Shown here piece after piece: positions 9,741-18,346 of a stretch of 64,000 nucleotides of DNA (position 1 is the stretch's first letter; the number at the start of each line of letters is the position of its first letter). A program made the translations under genes and the position numbers. A model generated the notes under the pieces. That model saw nothing but the letters and a program-made list of their open reading frames with translations, had not been told where the DNA came from and ran no database searches. The stretch is from NCBI GenBank assembly GCA_944377745.1, contig CALWFV010000009.1:1-64000 (forward strand), written 5' to 3'. This DNA is from an uncultured Mediterraneibacter sp. GTDB taxonomy: Bacteria > Bacillota > Clostridia > Lachnospirales > Lachnospiraceae.

Positions 9741-9769
9741 TTGCAATATACCCTGTGAGGGTATATAAT
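9741..9769 (+). promoter_or_regulatory. copper-responsive promoter with CsoR box in the spacer
   Basis: TTGCAA (9741-9746), a 17-bp spacer and TATAAT (9764-9769) form a consensus sigma-A promoter. A perfect inverted repeat ATACCC-TGTGA-GGGTAT (9748-9764) fills the spacer. That sequence has the form of known CsoR operators, so apo-CsoR binding would occlude RNA polymerase. It drives csoR-copA. Confidence 0.85.
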
Positions 9770-9786
9770 GCCGTTGTAAAGAAAAA

Positions 9787-9802
9787 ATACCCCATGGGGG
9801 TT
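9787..9802 (+). promoter_or_regulatory. Second CsoR-type operator
   Basis: TACCCCATGGGGGT is a second GC-rich inverted repeat, 39 bp downstream of the first box and about 20 bp before the csoR start. Its position in the transcribed leader suggests added repression (a roadblock) or cooperative CsoR binding. Confidence 0.7.
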
Positions 9803-9820
9803 TGAGGAAGAGGTAGATGC

Positions 9821-10132
9821 ATGGAGGAGAACAAAGTCTGTCCCGGATGCTCCCATAAGACAAAGGAGCGTTCGGAGAAGGAATACAAAGATCTGATCAA
9901 CCGCTTAAGCCGCATTGAAGGGCAGGTGAGGGGAATACGGAGAATGGTGGAGAACAACGCCTACTGCCCGGATATCCTCATACAGGTCTCGGCGGTGAAC
10001 GCGGCGCTGAACAGCTTCAACAAGGTACTGCTGGCGAATCATATCCGTACTTGTGTGGCAGATGACATACGGGACGGAAAAGAAGAGACCATCGATGAGC
10101 TGGTGATGACCCTGCAGAAGCTGATGAAGTAG
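9821..10132 (+). CDS. csoR: CsoR-family copper-sensing repressor
   Basis: The 103-residue all-helical DUF156 protein carries the Cu(I) ligand set Cys49, His74 and Cys78 (NAYCPD...ANHIRTC), which separates CsoR from FrmR/RcnR relatives. It has an extra N-terminal CPGC at residues 7-10 that is not part of the standard site and might sense or pass on metal. In this family, copper binding releases DNA and derepresses copper export. Two operator-like inverted repeats lie directly upstream and copA follows 15 bp downstream, which supports autoregulation. Confidence 0.92.
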   Translation: MEENKVCPGCSHKTKERSEKEYKDLINRLSRIEGQVRGIRRMVENNAYCPDILIQVSAVNAALNSFNKVLLANHIRTCVADDIRDGKEETIDELVMTLQKLMK

Positions 10133-10147
10133 ACTGGAGGGAGAGAG

Positions 10148-12673
10148 ATGGAACAATATAATGTAACAGGAATGAGCTGCGCGGCGTGCAGCGCCAGAGT
10201 GGAAAAAGCAGTGTCCAAAGTACCTGGTGTCACGTCCTGTTCGGTCAGCCTTCTGACTAACTCCATGGGCGTGGAGGGGACGGCTGCTCCTGCGGATATT
10301 ATTGCCGCAGTGGAGGACGCGGGATACGGTGCGTCGGAAAAAGGAGCGGAAAAAAGCGGGGGAACTCAGTCGACAGCCGCATCGGCGGCGGATTCCCTGA
10401 AGGATACAGAGACGCCGAAGATGAAGAGACGCCTGATCGCGTCCCTGTGCTTTCTGATCCCGCTGATGTATTTTTCCATGGGACACATGATGTGGAACTG
10501 GCCGGTCCCGTCCTTTCTGGAAGGAAATCATGTGGCGATGGGACTGATCCAGCTTCTGCTGACAACGATCGTCATGGTCATTAATCAGAAGTTTTTTATC
10601 AGCGGTTTTAAGGGGCTGCTCCACGGGGCTCCGAACATGGATACTCTTGTAGCGCTCGGAGCCGGAGCATCCTACGGATACAGCACCTATGCACTGTTTG
10701 CCATGACGGACGCTCAGATGAGGGGCGATATGGCAGGCGTGATGTCCTATATGCATGAGTTCTACTTTGAGTCGGCGGCGATGATCCTGACGCTGATCAC
10801 GGTAGGAAAGATGCTGGAGGCACGCTCAAAGGGAAAAACGACAGACGCGCTGAAGAGTCTGATGAAACTGGCTCCGAAGACGGCGGTGATCATAAGGAAC
10901 GGTGCAGAGACAGAAGTCTCGATAGATCAGGTGCGGAAAGGGGACGTTTTTGTAGTCCGGCCGGGTGAGAATATACCTGTGGATGGTATCGTTCTGGAGG
11001 GATCCAGCGCGGTGAATGAGTCCGCACTGACAGGGGAGAGCATTCCGGTGGATAAAAAACCGGGAGATCCGGTATCCGCGGCTACGCTGAACCATTCCGG
11101 ATTTATCCGCTGTGAGGCCACGAGAGTGGGAGAGGACACGACTCTTTCCCAGATCATACAGATGGTGAGCGATGCGGCGGCGACAAAGGCGCCCATCGCC
11201 AAGATCGCCGACCGGGTGTCCGGTGTGTTTGTACCTGTGGTCATTGCCATTGCAGTGGTCACAACAGCAGTCTGGCTGCTTACCGGGCAGACCGTCGGAT
11301 TTGCCCTGGCGCGTGGAATTTCCGTGCTTGTGATCAGCTGTCCCTGTGCGCTGGGACTTGCGACCCCGGTGGCCATCATGGTGGGTAACGGAATGGGTGC
11401 GAAGAACGGGATCATGTTCAAGACAGCGGTTTCTCTGGAGGAGACCGGAAAGACACAGATCGTTGCGTTGGATAAGACCGGAACGATCACCAGCGGCGAG
11501 CCAAGAGTCACAGATATGATCCCGGCAGAAGGCGTGAGCGAAGAAGAGCTTCTCACCAACGCCTATGCGCTGGAGAAGAAAAGTGAGCATCCTCTGGCTC
11601 ATGCCATCCTTGTAAAAGCAGAGGAGGCGGGGATCGACCTTTCCGCAGAGACAGAAGATTTCCAGGCAGTCCCCGGAAACGGGCTGTCAGGAAGGCTGGG
11701 TGAAGATGAACTTTCAGGCGGAAATCTGAAGTTTATCGGAGGAAAAGCAAAGATATCAGATGAGACAAGAAAGAAAGCGGAGGAACTTGCGGAGGAAGGG
11801 AAGACCCCGTTGTTCTTCAGCAGGAACGGGCGTCTGATCGGGATCATCGCCGTGGCGGACGTCATCAAAGAGGACAGTCCGCAGGCGGTCAGGGAACTTC
11901 AGAATATGGGAATCCATGTGGTCATGCTGACAGGCGACAACGAGCGTACTGCAAAGGCTATCGGCGCGCAGGCGGGAGTGGACGAGGTCATCGCCGGGGT
12001 CCTGCCTGACGGAAAAGAGACGGTGATCCGCTCTCTGAAAAAGAAAGGGAAAGTTGCCATGGTGGGCGACGGTATCAACGATGCTCCGGCACTGACCAGA
12101 GCGGATATCGGGATCGCCATCGGTGCGGGGACTGATATCGCCATCGACGCAGCGGACGTCGTCCTGATGAAGAGCCGCTTAAGCGATGTGCCGGCAGCCA
12201 TAGGGCTGAGCCGTGCGACGCTGCGGAACATCCATGAAAACCTGTTCTGGGCGTTCTTCTACAACGTGATCGGCATTCCGCTTGCAGCCGGGGTGTGGAT
12301 CCCGCTGTTTGGATGGCAGTTAAACCCCATGTTCGGGGCTGCGGCAATGAGTCTTTCCAGCTTCTGCGTGGTGACCAATGCGCTTCGGCTTAACTGGTTC
12401 AACATGTATGACGCGAGAAAAGATAGAAAGATCAAAATTCATGAAAAACAGGAGGAAACAGAAATGCAGAAAACAATGAAGATTGAAGGAATGATGTGTG
12501 AGCACTGTGAGGCAAGAGTGAAGAAAGCACTGGAAGCTCTGAGCCAGGTGGATTCGGCTGAAGTGAGCCATACAGCGGGGACAGCAGTCGTCACTCTGAA
12601 TGCAGAGATCGATAATGACACACTGAAAAAGGCAGTGGAAGATCAGGATTACAAAGTGACAGGGATCGAATAG
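10148..12673 (+). CDS. copA: Copper-exporting P1B-type ATPase with fused C-terminal HMA domain
   Basis: The 841-residue pump has an N-terminal heavy-metal domain (MSCAAC, Cys11/Cys14), a TGES actuator motif, the intramembrane CPC (Cys398/Cys400), phosphorylation site DKTGT (Asp442), the SEHPLA motif and the GDGIND hinge. It exports Cu(I) from the cytoplasm. Unusually, after the last membrane helices and a charged linker (about 755-772), a second HMA domain (GMMCEHC, Cys784/Cys787) is fused in frame at the C-terminus. That piece has its own ribosome binding site and start (12464), so a free chaperone may also be made. It is expressed with csoR from a CsoR-controlled promoter and ends at a strong terminator. 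Confidence 0.95.
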   Translation: MEQYNVTGMSCAACSARVEKAVSKVPGVTSCSVSLLTNSMGVEGTAAPADIIAAVEDAGYGASEKGAEKSGGTQSTAASAADSLKDTETPKMKRRLIASLCFLIPLMYFSMGHMMWNWPVPSFLEGNHVAMGLIQLLLTTIVMVINQKFFISGFKGLLHGAPNMDTLVALGAGASYGYSTYALFAMTDAQMRGDMAGVMSYMHEFYFESAAMILTLITVGKMLEARSKGKTTDALKSLMKLAPKTAVIIRNGAETEVSIDQVRKGDVFVVRPGENIPVDGIVLEGSSAVNESALTGESIPVDKKPGDPVSAATLNHSGFIRCEATRVGEDTTLSQIIQMVSDAAATKAPIAKIADRVSGVFVPVVIAIAVVTTAVWLLTGQTVGFALARGISVLVISCPCALGLATPVAIMVGNGMGAKNGIMFKTAVSLEETGKTQIVALDKTGTITSGEPRVTDMIPAEGVSEEELLTNAYALEKKSEHPLAHAILVKAEEAGIDLSAETEDFQAVPGNGLSGRLGEDELSGGNLKFIGGKAKISDETRKKAEELAEEGKTPLFFSRNGRLIGIIAVADVIKEDSPQAVRELQNMGIHVVMLTGDNERTAKAIGAQAGVDEVIAGVLPDGKETVIRSLKKKGKVAMVGDGINDAPALTRADIGIAIGAGTDIAIDAADVVLMKSRLSDVPAAIGLSRATLRNIHENLFWAFFYNVIGIPLAAGVWIPLFGWQLNPMFGAAAMSLSSFCVVTNALRLNWFNMYDARKDRKIKIHEKQEETEMQKTMKIEGMMCEHCEARVKKALEALSQVDSAEVSHTAGTAVVTLNAEIDNDTLKKAVEDQDYKVTGIE
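12464..12673 (+). CDS. copZ: Internal in-frame CopZ-like copper chaperone
   Basis: Inside copA, a perfect AGGAGG (12450-12455) sits 8 nt before an in-frame ATG at 12464. Initiation there would give a free 69-residue HMA protein (MQKTMKIEGMMCEHCEARVK...) of exactly the size and layout of CopZ. Copper chaperones deliver Cu(I) to CopA, and csoR-copA-copZ is a common order. Either copA and copZ have fused while the old copZ start was kept, or both forms are made on purpose, by analogy with the E. coli copA frameshift product. Use of the start is inferred and has not been shown. Confidence 0.55.
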   Translation: MQKTMKIEGMMCEHCEARVKKALEALSQVDSAEVSHTAGTAVVTLNAEIDNDTLKKAVEDQDYKVTGIE

Positions 12674-12719
12674 ACAATCGAATAAACAAGGATTTCCTGA
12701 AAACGGTGGAACAGAAGCC

Positions 12720-12757
12720 AGCGGGGCAGACTCTTTATCTGGAGAGTCTGCCCCGCT
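12720..12757. terminator. Strong bidirectional hairpin between copA and pyrC
   Basis: A perfect 15-bp stem (AGCGGGGCAGACTCT 12720-12734 with 12743-12757, loop 12735-12742) lies between two convergent genes. The nearest T-run (12771-12777) is a little distant, so termination on the plus strand may depend on the hairpin strength. Confidence 0.75.
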
Positions 12758-12811
12758 GTGTTCTGTCGATATTTTTTGCTTTTGCTTCCTGAAATTTTCA
12801 GGCGGTCAGCT

Positions 12812-14080
12812 TCAGTTCTGATCGCTGTATGCGATCTTTCCGCCGCAGATCGTATATTTTACTTTTCCGTACAACTCCCATCCGGTGAATGGAGAGTTGG
12901 AGGACATGGAGCGGTATTCTGTCGGCGTCCAGCGCTCTTCGGGATCGAAGAGGATCAGGTCGGCTGCTTTTCCGATCTCGATCCTGCCGCTTGGAAGATG
13001 ATACAGGTCCGCCGGATTGACGGTCATCTTCTCCAGAAGCTGCATCAGGCTAAGATGTCCCGGACGCACCAGGGAAGTGATGCCCAGGGCGAGGGCGGTC
13101 TCCAGACCGATGATGCCGCTCGGAGCGGCGGTGATGGAGCGGTTTTTCTCCTCCCTGCTGTGGGGCGCGTGATCCGTGGCGATGATGTCTATGGTACCGT
13201 CTTTGAGACCGGCAATGATCGCCTGCCGGTCCTCTTCCGTTCTCAGAGGCGGGTTCATCTTTGCCAGTGTTCCGTATTTCAGGACCGCATCTTCCGTGAG
13301 AGTAAAGTGGTGAGGCGTAGCTTCCGCGTGGAGATTTGCGCCGAGCGCCTTGTACATGCGAACGATCTCCACGGAGCGTCCGGAACTGATATGCTGGATC
13401 ACCGTGTGTGCACCGGAGCGAAGAGCCAGCAGGCAGTCCCGGGCCACCAGGGATTCTTCTGCGACAGAAGGGGAACCATAGATCCCAAGTTCCTCGGAGA
13501 CAGGTCCGTGGTTGATCCCGTTATTTTTGATAAAAGAGGGATCCTCCTCGTGAAGGCTGATGGGCATGTCCAGTTCTGCAGCCTTCTGCATTGCCTGGTA
13601 TAAAAAAGAGGCGTTCCTGAGCGGGATCCCATCGTCTGTAAAACCGCAGGCGCCGGCATCGGCGAGAGCTGACATATCTGTCATTTCCTCTCCTTTCAGT
13701 CCGAGGGACACGGACGCTGCCTGGAATATGCGGATCTTTTCTTCCCTGCTCCTGTCCAGAATATCCGTAATCGTCTGTACGCTGTCCACGACAGGAGAGG
13801 TGTTTGCCATGCAGATAACGGAGGTAAAGCCTCCGGCCGCTGCGGCGAGGGAACCTGTGTGCAGGTTCTCCTTATGGGTAAATCCTGGATCCCGGAAGTG
13901 AACATGGGTATCGATGAGCCCGGGGGCGGCCACAAGTCCTTCTGCGGAGATCACTTCCTCCTGTGGAGCGGGACTGAGATCGTCCCCGATCTCACAGAAA
14001 ATACCGTCGCTGATCCGGATATCGCATTTCCGTGAAGTGCTTGCTGCCGGATCGGTTAAAAGCGCATTTTTGATGATCAT
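12812..14080 (-). CDS. pyrC: Dihydroorotase
   Basis: The 422-residue amidohydrolase catalyses ring closure of carbamoyl-aspartate to dihydroorotate in pyrimidine synthesis. The metal motif DTHVHFRDPG (His59, His61) marks the long, bacterial class I dihydroorotase. Later motifs include ANTSPVVDS, the second metal-ligand region 'GAHTVIQHISS' and 'DIIATDHAPHS'. ATG at 14080 is chosen because AGGAGG lies 11 nt upstream on the minus strand. The frame is open 28 codons further but without a binding site. No other pyr gene is adjacent. The gene is separated from pfp upstream by a terminator. Confidence 0.92.
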   Translation of the reverse strand: MIIKNALLTDPAASTSRKCDIRISDGIFCEIGDDLSPAPQEEVISAEGLVAAPGLIDTHVHFRDPGFTHKENLHTGSLAAAAGGFTSVICMANTSPVVDSVQTITDILDRSREEKIRIFQAASVSLGLKGEEMTDMSALADAGACGFTDDGIPLRNASFLYQAMQKAAELDMPISLHEEDPSFIKNNGINHGPVSEELGIYGSPSVAEESLVARDCLLALRSGAHTVIQHISSGRSVEIVRMYKALGANLHAEATPHHFTLTEDAVLKYGTLAKMNPPLRTEEDRQAIIAGLKDGTIDIIATDHAPHSREEKNRSITAAPSGIIGLETALALGITSLVRPGHLSLMQLLEKMTVNPADLYHLPSGRIEIGKAADLILFDPEERWTPTEYRSMSSNSPFTGWELYGKVKYTICGGKIAYSDQN

Positions 14081-14180
14081 AGTTTCAGTTTCCTCCTGTA
14101 TATCTCTGTTATTATGATCTGTTTTCTGTAACATAAGTATAACGTCTGAAGCTTTCCGGTTCAAGGTGTATCAAGGTGTA

Positions 14181-14227
14181 AAAAAACCGGGAGAGCCATC
14201 CGGCATCACGCCGAGAGACTCTCCCGG
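14181..14227 (-). terminator. Intrinsic terminator of pfp
   Basis: On the minus strand CCGGGAGAG (14227-14219) pairs with CTCTCCCGG (14195-14187) and is followed by TTTTTT. It lies between pfp and pyrC. Just outside it, TCAAGGTGTA is tandemly repeated at 14161-14180. Confidence 0.85.
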
Positions 14228-14255
14228 AACAAATCCAGAGGAAGTCTGAAAACTC

Positions 14256-15488
14256 CTACAGCTGACGGTAAAGATGACGCGGTATTCCGTCAACCATCAC
14301 AGGAGAGACATCGCCCTGGATCAGCGGGCGTACATAGCTGACAAACTCATCTGTTACATAGGAGCCGTCTTCATTTACCCATTCGCGGGGAACAAGTTTT
14401 TCGTCGTTGGCTATCTTGTGGACATCCTTGACTTCTGTTCCGCTCTGATACGGATCGTCGGAGAGTCTCTTGAGCACTACCATCTTTCCGGAATCTCCTT
14501 CGTCCGCTGCCTTGACCGCGGCGCCGCCTACCTGATAAGCTTCCAGGATATCCACACGGGATGCGCAGTGGGAAGCAGAGCGCTGCAGAGAACTCAGCTC
14601 AATGGCGCGGGTCTTGCATCCGATCTCGCCGGCAATATAGCTTGCCAGATAATTTGCTGTTCCGGAGAGCTGTTTGTGTCCGAAAGCGTCCACAAAATCA
14701 ATGCTCTGTCCGAGTTCGCAGACATAACGGCCGTCTTCCAGACGGATTCCTTCGGAAACCGCAACGACAACGGAAGCTCTGTGAGTAAGAAGTTCTCTCA
14801 CTTTTGCGCCGAAAGCTTCGATGTCAAAGGGAAGTTCCGGGAGATAGATCAGATCCGGGCCGGCACAGTCCTCGCCTTTGGCAAGAGCAGCCGCGCCGGT
14901 GAGCCAGCCGGCGTTTCTTCCCATGATCTCCACGATGGAGACAAGACCTTTCTCGTACTCCAGGCAGAAGCTGTCGCGGATGATCTCTTTGACAGAAGTT
15001 CCGATGTATTTTGCGGCGCTTCCGTATCCGGGCGTATGGTCTGTCAGGGCAAGGTCATTATCTATGGTCTTCGGGCATCCAATAAAACGGGTCGGATGTC
15101 CTGTCACGATGGCATAATCAGACAGTTTCTTGATCGTATCCATGGAATCATTTCCGCCGATGTAGATAAACGCTTCGATATTCAGTTTGTCGAGGATGCC
15201 GAAGATCTTTTCGTAAACCTCTTTGTCCTGATGGATCTCCGGGAGTTTATACCGGCAGGAACCTAAGAAGGCAGCAGGCGTCCTTTTCAGAAGCTCTGCG
15301 TCCAGCTCGTTGGTGATGTACTCGGACAGGTCGATGTATCTTTCCTGAAGAAGCCCCTGAATCCCGTGCAGCATTCCGTAAACCTTTGCGGCACCGCGGT
15401 CCTTTGCTGTGCGGTACACGCCTGCAAGGCTGGAGTTAATGGCAGCGGTGGGGCCGCCTGACTGTCCTACTATAACATTTCCTTTCAT
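14256..15488 (-). CDS. pfp: Pyrophosphate-dependent 6-phosphofructokinase
   Basis: The 410-residue PFK-family enzyme interconverts fructose 6-phosphate and fructose 1,6-bisphosphate. The donor is read from two positions. GGNDS (111-115) carries Asp114 where ATP enzymes have Gly. PKTIDND (139-145) carries Lys140, the pyrophosphate-binding Lys. Both indicate PPi rather than ATP. The N-terminal GQSGGPTAAINSSL is the phosphate loop. GGAGG precedes the ATG on the minus strand. The reversible PPi enzyme suits anaerobic sugar metabolism. The gene is monocistronic, with its own terminator. Confidence 0.93.
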   Translation of the reverse strand: MKGNVIVGQSGGPTAAINSSLAGVYRTAKDRGAAKVYGMLHGIQGLLQERYIDLSEYITNELDAELLKRTPAAFLGSCRYKLPEIHQDKEVYEKIFGILDKLNIEAFIYIGGNDSMDTIKKLSDYAIVTGHPTRFIGCPKTIDNDLALTDHTPGYGSAAKYIGTSVKEIIRDSFCLEYEKGLVSIVEIMGRNAGWLTGAAALAKGEDCAGPDLIYLPELPFDIEAFGAKVRELLTHRASVVVAVSEGIRLEDGRYVCELGQSIDFVDAFGHKQLSGTANYLASYIAGEIGCKTRAIELSSLQRSASHCASRVDILEAYQVGGAAVKAADEGDSGKMVVLKRLSDDPYQSGTEVKDVHKIANDEKLVPREWVNEDGSYVTDEFVSYVRPLIQGDVSPVMVDGIPRHLYRQL

Positions 15489-15752
15489 GATCAGTTACCT
15501 CCATGATATAAATATATTTCAAAGTGCCTTTCGGACCGAAAAATATCTGCCCGTAAACGGCATGCGGGAAAATCCCGCCGTTATTACCAGTTTAGTGCAT
15601 AATAACCAATTTGTAAATGAAAAAATATAATTTATAGACAAAAATAACGAAAAACACTGACTTTTTGGAAAAAGAAAGAGAAAGATGATATGATAGATAA
15701 AAATCAGGTACAGCATGGAAATGAAAACTGTACGGTAAAAGAGAGGTATGAT

Positions 15753-16859
15753 ATGAAAAAATATGATTATCTGATCGTCGGAGCCGGACTTTACGGCGCG
15801 GTGATGGCGTATGAACTTGGAAAGAAGGGGAAGAAATGTCTTGTGATCGACCGCAGGGATCACATTGCGGGAAATATTTACTGTGAAGATATCGAAGGGA
15901 TCCATGTACACAAATACGGAGCTCATATCTTCCATACGTCCGATAAGAAAATATGGGATTATATGAACCAGTTCGCTGAGTTCAACAATTATATCAACTC
16001 CCCGGTGGCGGTGTACAAGGACGAGCTCTACAACCTGCCGTTTAACATGAACACGTTCAGTAAGATGTGGGGGATCCGGACGCCTCAGGAGGCGAAGGAG
16101 ATCATAGAAAAACAGCGCAAGGAGGCAGGGATCACAGAGCCGAAGAACCTGGAGGAACAGGCTCTTTTCCTTGGCGGCCGCGATATCTATGAAAAGCTGA
16201 TCAAGGGATATACGGAGAAGCAGTGGGGAAGAAAGTGTACGGAGCTTCCCACCTTTATCATTAAAAGGCTTCCCTTCCGGTTCATATATGACAACAACTA
16301 TTTCAACGACAGATATCAGGGCATCCCGATCGGAGGATATACCGCGATCGTGGTGAAGATGCTGGAGGGCACGGAAGTGCGTACCGGTACGGATTTCTTT
16401 GAATTCAGGAAAGAGAACCCGGATATTGCGGACAAGATCATCTTTACCGGCATGATCGATGAATATTTCGACTATAAGCTTGGGGCTCTGGAATACCGTT
16501 CTGTCCGGTTTGAGACAGAGGTTCTGGACTGCGATAACTATCAGGGAAATGCGGTTGTGAACTATACGGACAGAGAAGTGCCGTACACACGTGTCATCGA
16601 GCATAAGCATTTCGAGTTCGGGAAACAGGAAAAGACGGTCATCTCCAGAGAATATTCTTCCGAGTGGAGCGTGGGGATGGAGCCTTACTATCCGGTCAAT
16701 GACGAGAAGAATAATGCCCTTTTCGCAGAGTACAGGAAACTCGCGGAGAAGGAGGAGAACGTGATCTTCGGTGGAAGGCTGGGAGATTATAAATATTATG
16801 ACATGGACAAGGTAGTGGCGGCAGCGCTGGCGCGCCTTGAGGAGATGGAACAGGATTAA
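15753..16859 (+). CDS. glf: UDP-galactopyranose mutase
   Basis: This 368-residue flavoprotein converts UDP-galactopyranose to UDP-galactofuranose for cell-surface glycans. It has the FAD Rossmann motif VGAGLYGAV (Gly10, Gly12, Gly15), then RRDHIAGNIY and HKYGAHIFHT, all characteristic of Glf, and the C-terminal GGRLGDYKYYDMD that completes the FAD site. ATG 15753 follows GAGAGG at good spacing. An in-frame ATG at 15690 would add 21 non-homologous residues. No glycan cluster is adjacent. It ends at a clear hairpin terminator. Confidence 0.95.
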   Translation: MKKYDYLIVGAGLYGAVMAYELGKKGKKCLVIDRRDHIAGNIYCEDIEGIHVHKYGAHIFHTSDKKIWDYMNQFAEFNNYINSPVAVYKDELYNLPFNMNTFSKMWGIRTPQEAKEIIEKQRKEAGITEPKNLEEQALFLGGRDIYEKLIKGYTEKQWGRKCTELPTFIIKRLPFRFIYDNNYFNDRYQGIPIGGYTAIVVKMLEGTEVRTGTDFFEFRKENPDIADKIIFTGMIDEYFDYKLGALEYRSVRFETEVLDCDNYQGNAVVNYTDREVPYTRVIEHKHFEFGKQEKTVISREYSSEWSVGMEPYYPVNDEKNNALFAEYRKLAEKEENVIFGGRLGDYKYYDMDKVVAAALARLEEMEQD

Positions 16860-16867
16860 AAGAGGAG

Positions 16868-16917
16868 ATGCCGCCAGATCATCCGGAGATATCCGGGGAT
16901 GGTCCGGCGGCATTTTA
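16868..16917 (+). terminator. Terminator after glf
   Basis: ATGCCGCC (16868-16875) pairs with GGCGGCAT (16906-16913), extended inward by GATCATCC/GGATGGTC, and is followed by TTTT. Confidence 0.8.
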
Positions 16918-17110
16918 TGGATTCTGCTTCCTGTATATGTTTTGGAAAAAATATCTTGCATTTCGCGGATGCATCAAGTATGATATACATATCCTGACCG
17001 GTCTGGTCAGAGAAAGTTCAAGATCGATATCAATTCAGTATCAGTTCTGATGAGATTCACATGGATTGGAAACGCAGATGTGTATGCGGCGATGAGGGAC
17101 CGCAGAAAAT

Positions 17111-18346
17111 TTGCAGCAGCAAAAAAAGAATATGGCAGAAATGTATGAAGTTTTCCGGTTTATCGATCAGGGAACCCGGTGCAGACAGAGTATGGATTGT
17201 GTGGAGGGAAGCCTGCTGATCTACTATCTGAGGGATAATCCGGAACCGGAGAAAGCGGTGCTCTTTGAGTGGTTCCGGCAGATCGGGAAAAACCTGGAGC
17301 AGTACCGCAGATGCAAGAACGGAAAAGGATACCTGTATCTTAATCCTTACAGTATCGTTGTTACAGAGGAAGAGCGAATTTGTCTCCTTGACCCGGATTC
17401 GCCCGAAAATGAAGCTGTCATGAAAAAAATGCAGCTTCGGGCGGTAAGGGAACATTTTGTCAAACCTGTCCTGTCACGAAAGTCCGGAGAACGGCTTTCC
17501 GCAGACCTTTTCGGATATGGGAAGACAATGCAGTTCATGCTGGCGTATACGGACCCAATCCCCCGGCTGACAAGGATGGAGGAGGCAAGGATGATGCGGA
17601 TCATAGACCGGTGTATCGGAAACCGGAAAAAAAGATACGATGATCTCCGGCAGATAGCAAAGGACCTGCCTGAGATACACGGGACGGAGAGAATGCACAT
17701 CAGAAGGATGAGACTCCTTCTTCTGTTTATGGCTGCTGCGATCCCGGTCGGGATCGCGGTGCATACCGCAGTGGAACAAAAGAATATGGAAGCAGCAGAA
17801 CTGCGGAGCGCTGAAGAGGAAGAGAAAGTCCGGAGGGGGCAGACCACGGGAGAGGAAGAGAGAGCGGAAGAGATGACGGAGGAAGTCCACACTGCAGAAG
17901 AAAGTAAGGAAGCCGAGAAGGGGTATACTGCGGAAGAATATGCGGATATCACATCAAAGGAACTGGAGGGGCTTCTTCTTGAAAATACAGCGGAAGGAAA
18001 TGAGAGGGTGCTGGTCCTGGGACAGGAACTGGAAAGAAATATACTGCGCTCCCTCGCCGCAGCCTATGAAAGAGAGGAGATGACCGGGGAGGCGATTAGT
18101 GCATATGCCCGTCTTGTGGAGATTGAAGAACGAAGGGAAATGATCGAAAACGCAGGGATACGAAAGATGAAACTTGAGGCGGGCCAGAAACAGTATACAG
18201 CCGCAGTTCTGACGGGAGAGGGGATTCTTGAGAAACTGGGAGGATCAGAAGAGATACAGGAGCTGATCAAGGAATATAAGGCGAGACAGGGAAAGGGGGA
18301 GCAGGATGAAGAACCGGCACAAAATCAGGCGGAAGAGAAGGGATAA
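17111..18346 (+). CDS. Membrane-anchored pseudokinase-like protein, unrecognised family
   Basis: I do not recognise this 411-residue protein by name. Residues ~60-190 follow the C-lobe of a Ser/Thr kinase: YLYLNPYSIVV aligns with the HxDxKPxNIL catalytic loop but lacks the catalytic Asp. CLLDPDS takes the DFG position, SADLFGYGKTMQFML looks like the helix-F segment (D-x4-G-x3-L), and RCIGNRKKRYDDLRQIAKDL looks like the usual C-lobe end. A membrane helix spans ~201-219 and is followed by a Glu/Lys-rich coiled coil to the end. It recalls EssB-like pseudokinases, but no type VII secretion genes are near. The start is uncertain: TTG 17111 has GAGGG upstream, ATG 17132 has none. Its last 41 bp overlap the next gene, so the two are coupled. 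Confidence 0.65.
   Translation: MQQQKKNMAEMYEVFRFIDQGTRCRQSMDCVEGSLLIYYLRDNPEPEKAVLFEWFRQIGKNLEQYRRCKNGKGYLYLNPYSIVVTEEERICLLDPDSPENEAVMKKMQLRAVREHFVKPVLSRKSGERLSADLFGYGKTMQFMLAYTDPIPRLTRMEEARMMRIIDRCIGNRKKRYDDLRQIAKDLPEIHGTERMHIRRMRLLLLFMAAAIPVGIAVHTAVEQKNMEAAELRSAEEEEKVRRGQTTGEEERAEEMTEEVHTAEESKEAEKGYTAEEYADITSKELEGLLLENTAEGNERVLVLGQELERNILRSLAAAYEREEMTGEAISAYARLVEIEERREMIENAGIRKMKLEAGQKQYTAAVLTGEGILEKLGGSEEIQELIKEYKARQGKGEQDEEPAQNQAEEKG

Noticed and set aside
12758-13603. 281-codon plus-strand ORF opposite pyrC
   Set aside because: It is antisense to a conserved dihydroorotase with intact motifs. No domain or signal is recognisable in it.
15519-16961. 480-codon minus-strand ORF opposite glf
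   Set aside because: The UDP-galactopyranose mutase on the plus strand has all FAD motifs. The reverse frame reads through the glf terminator and has no recognisable domains.
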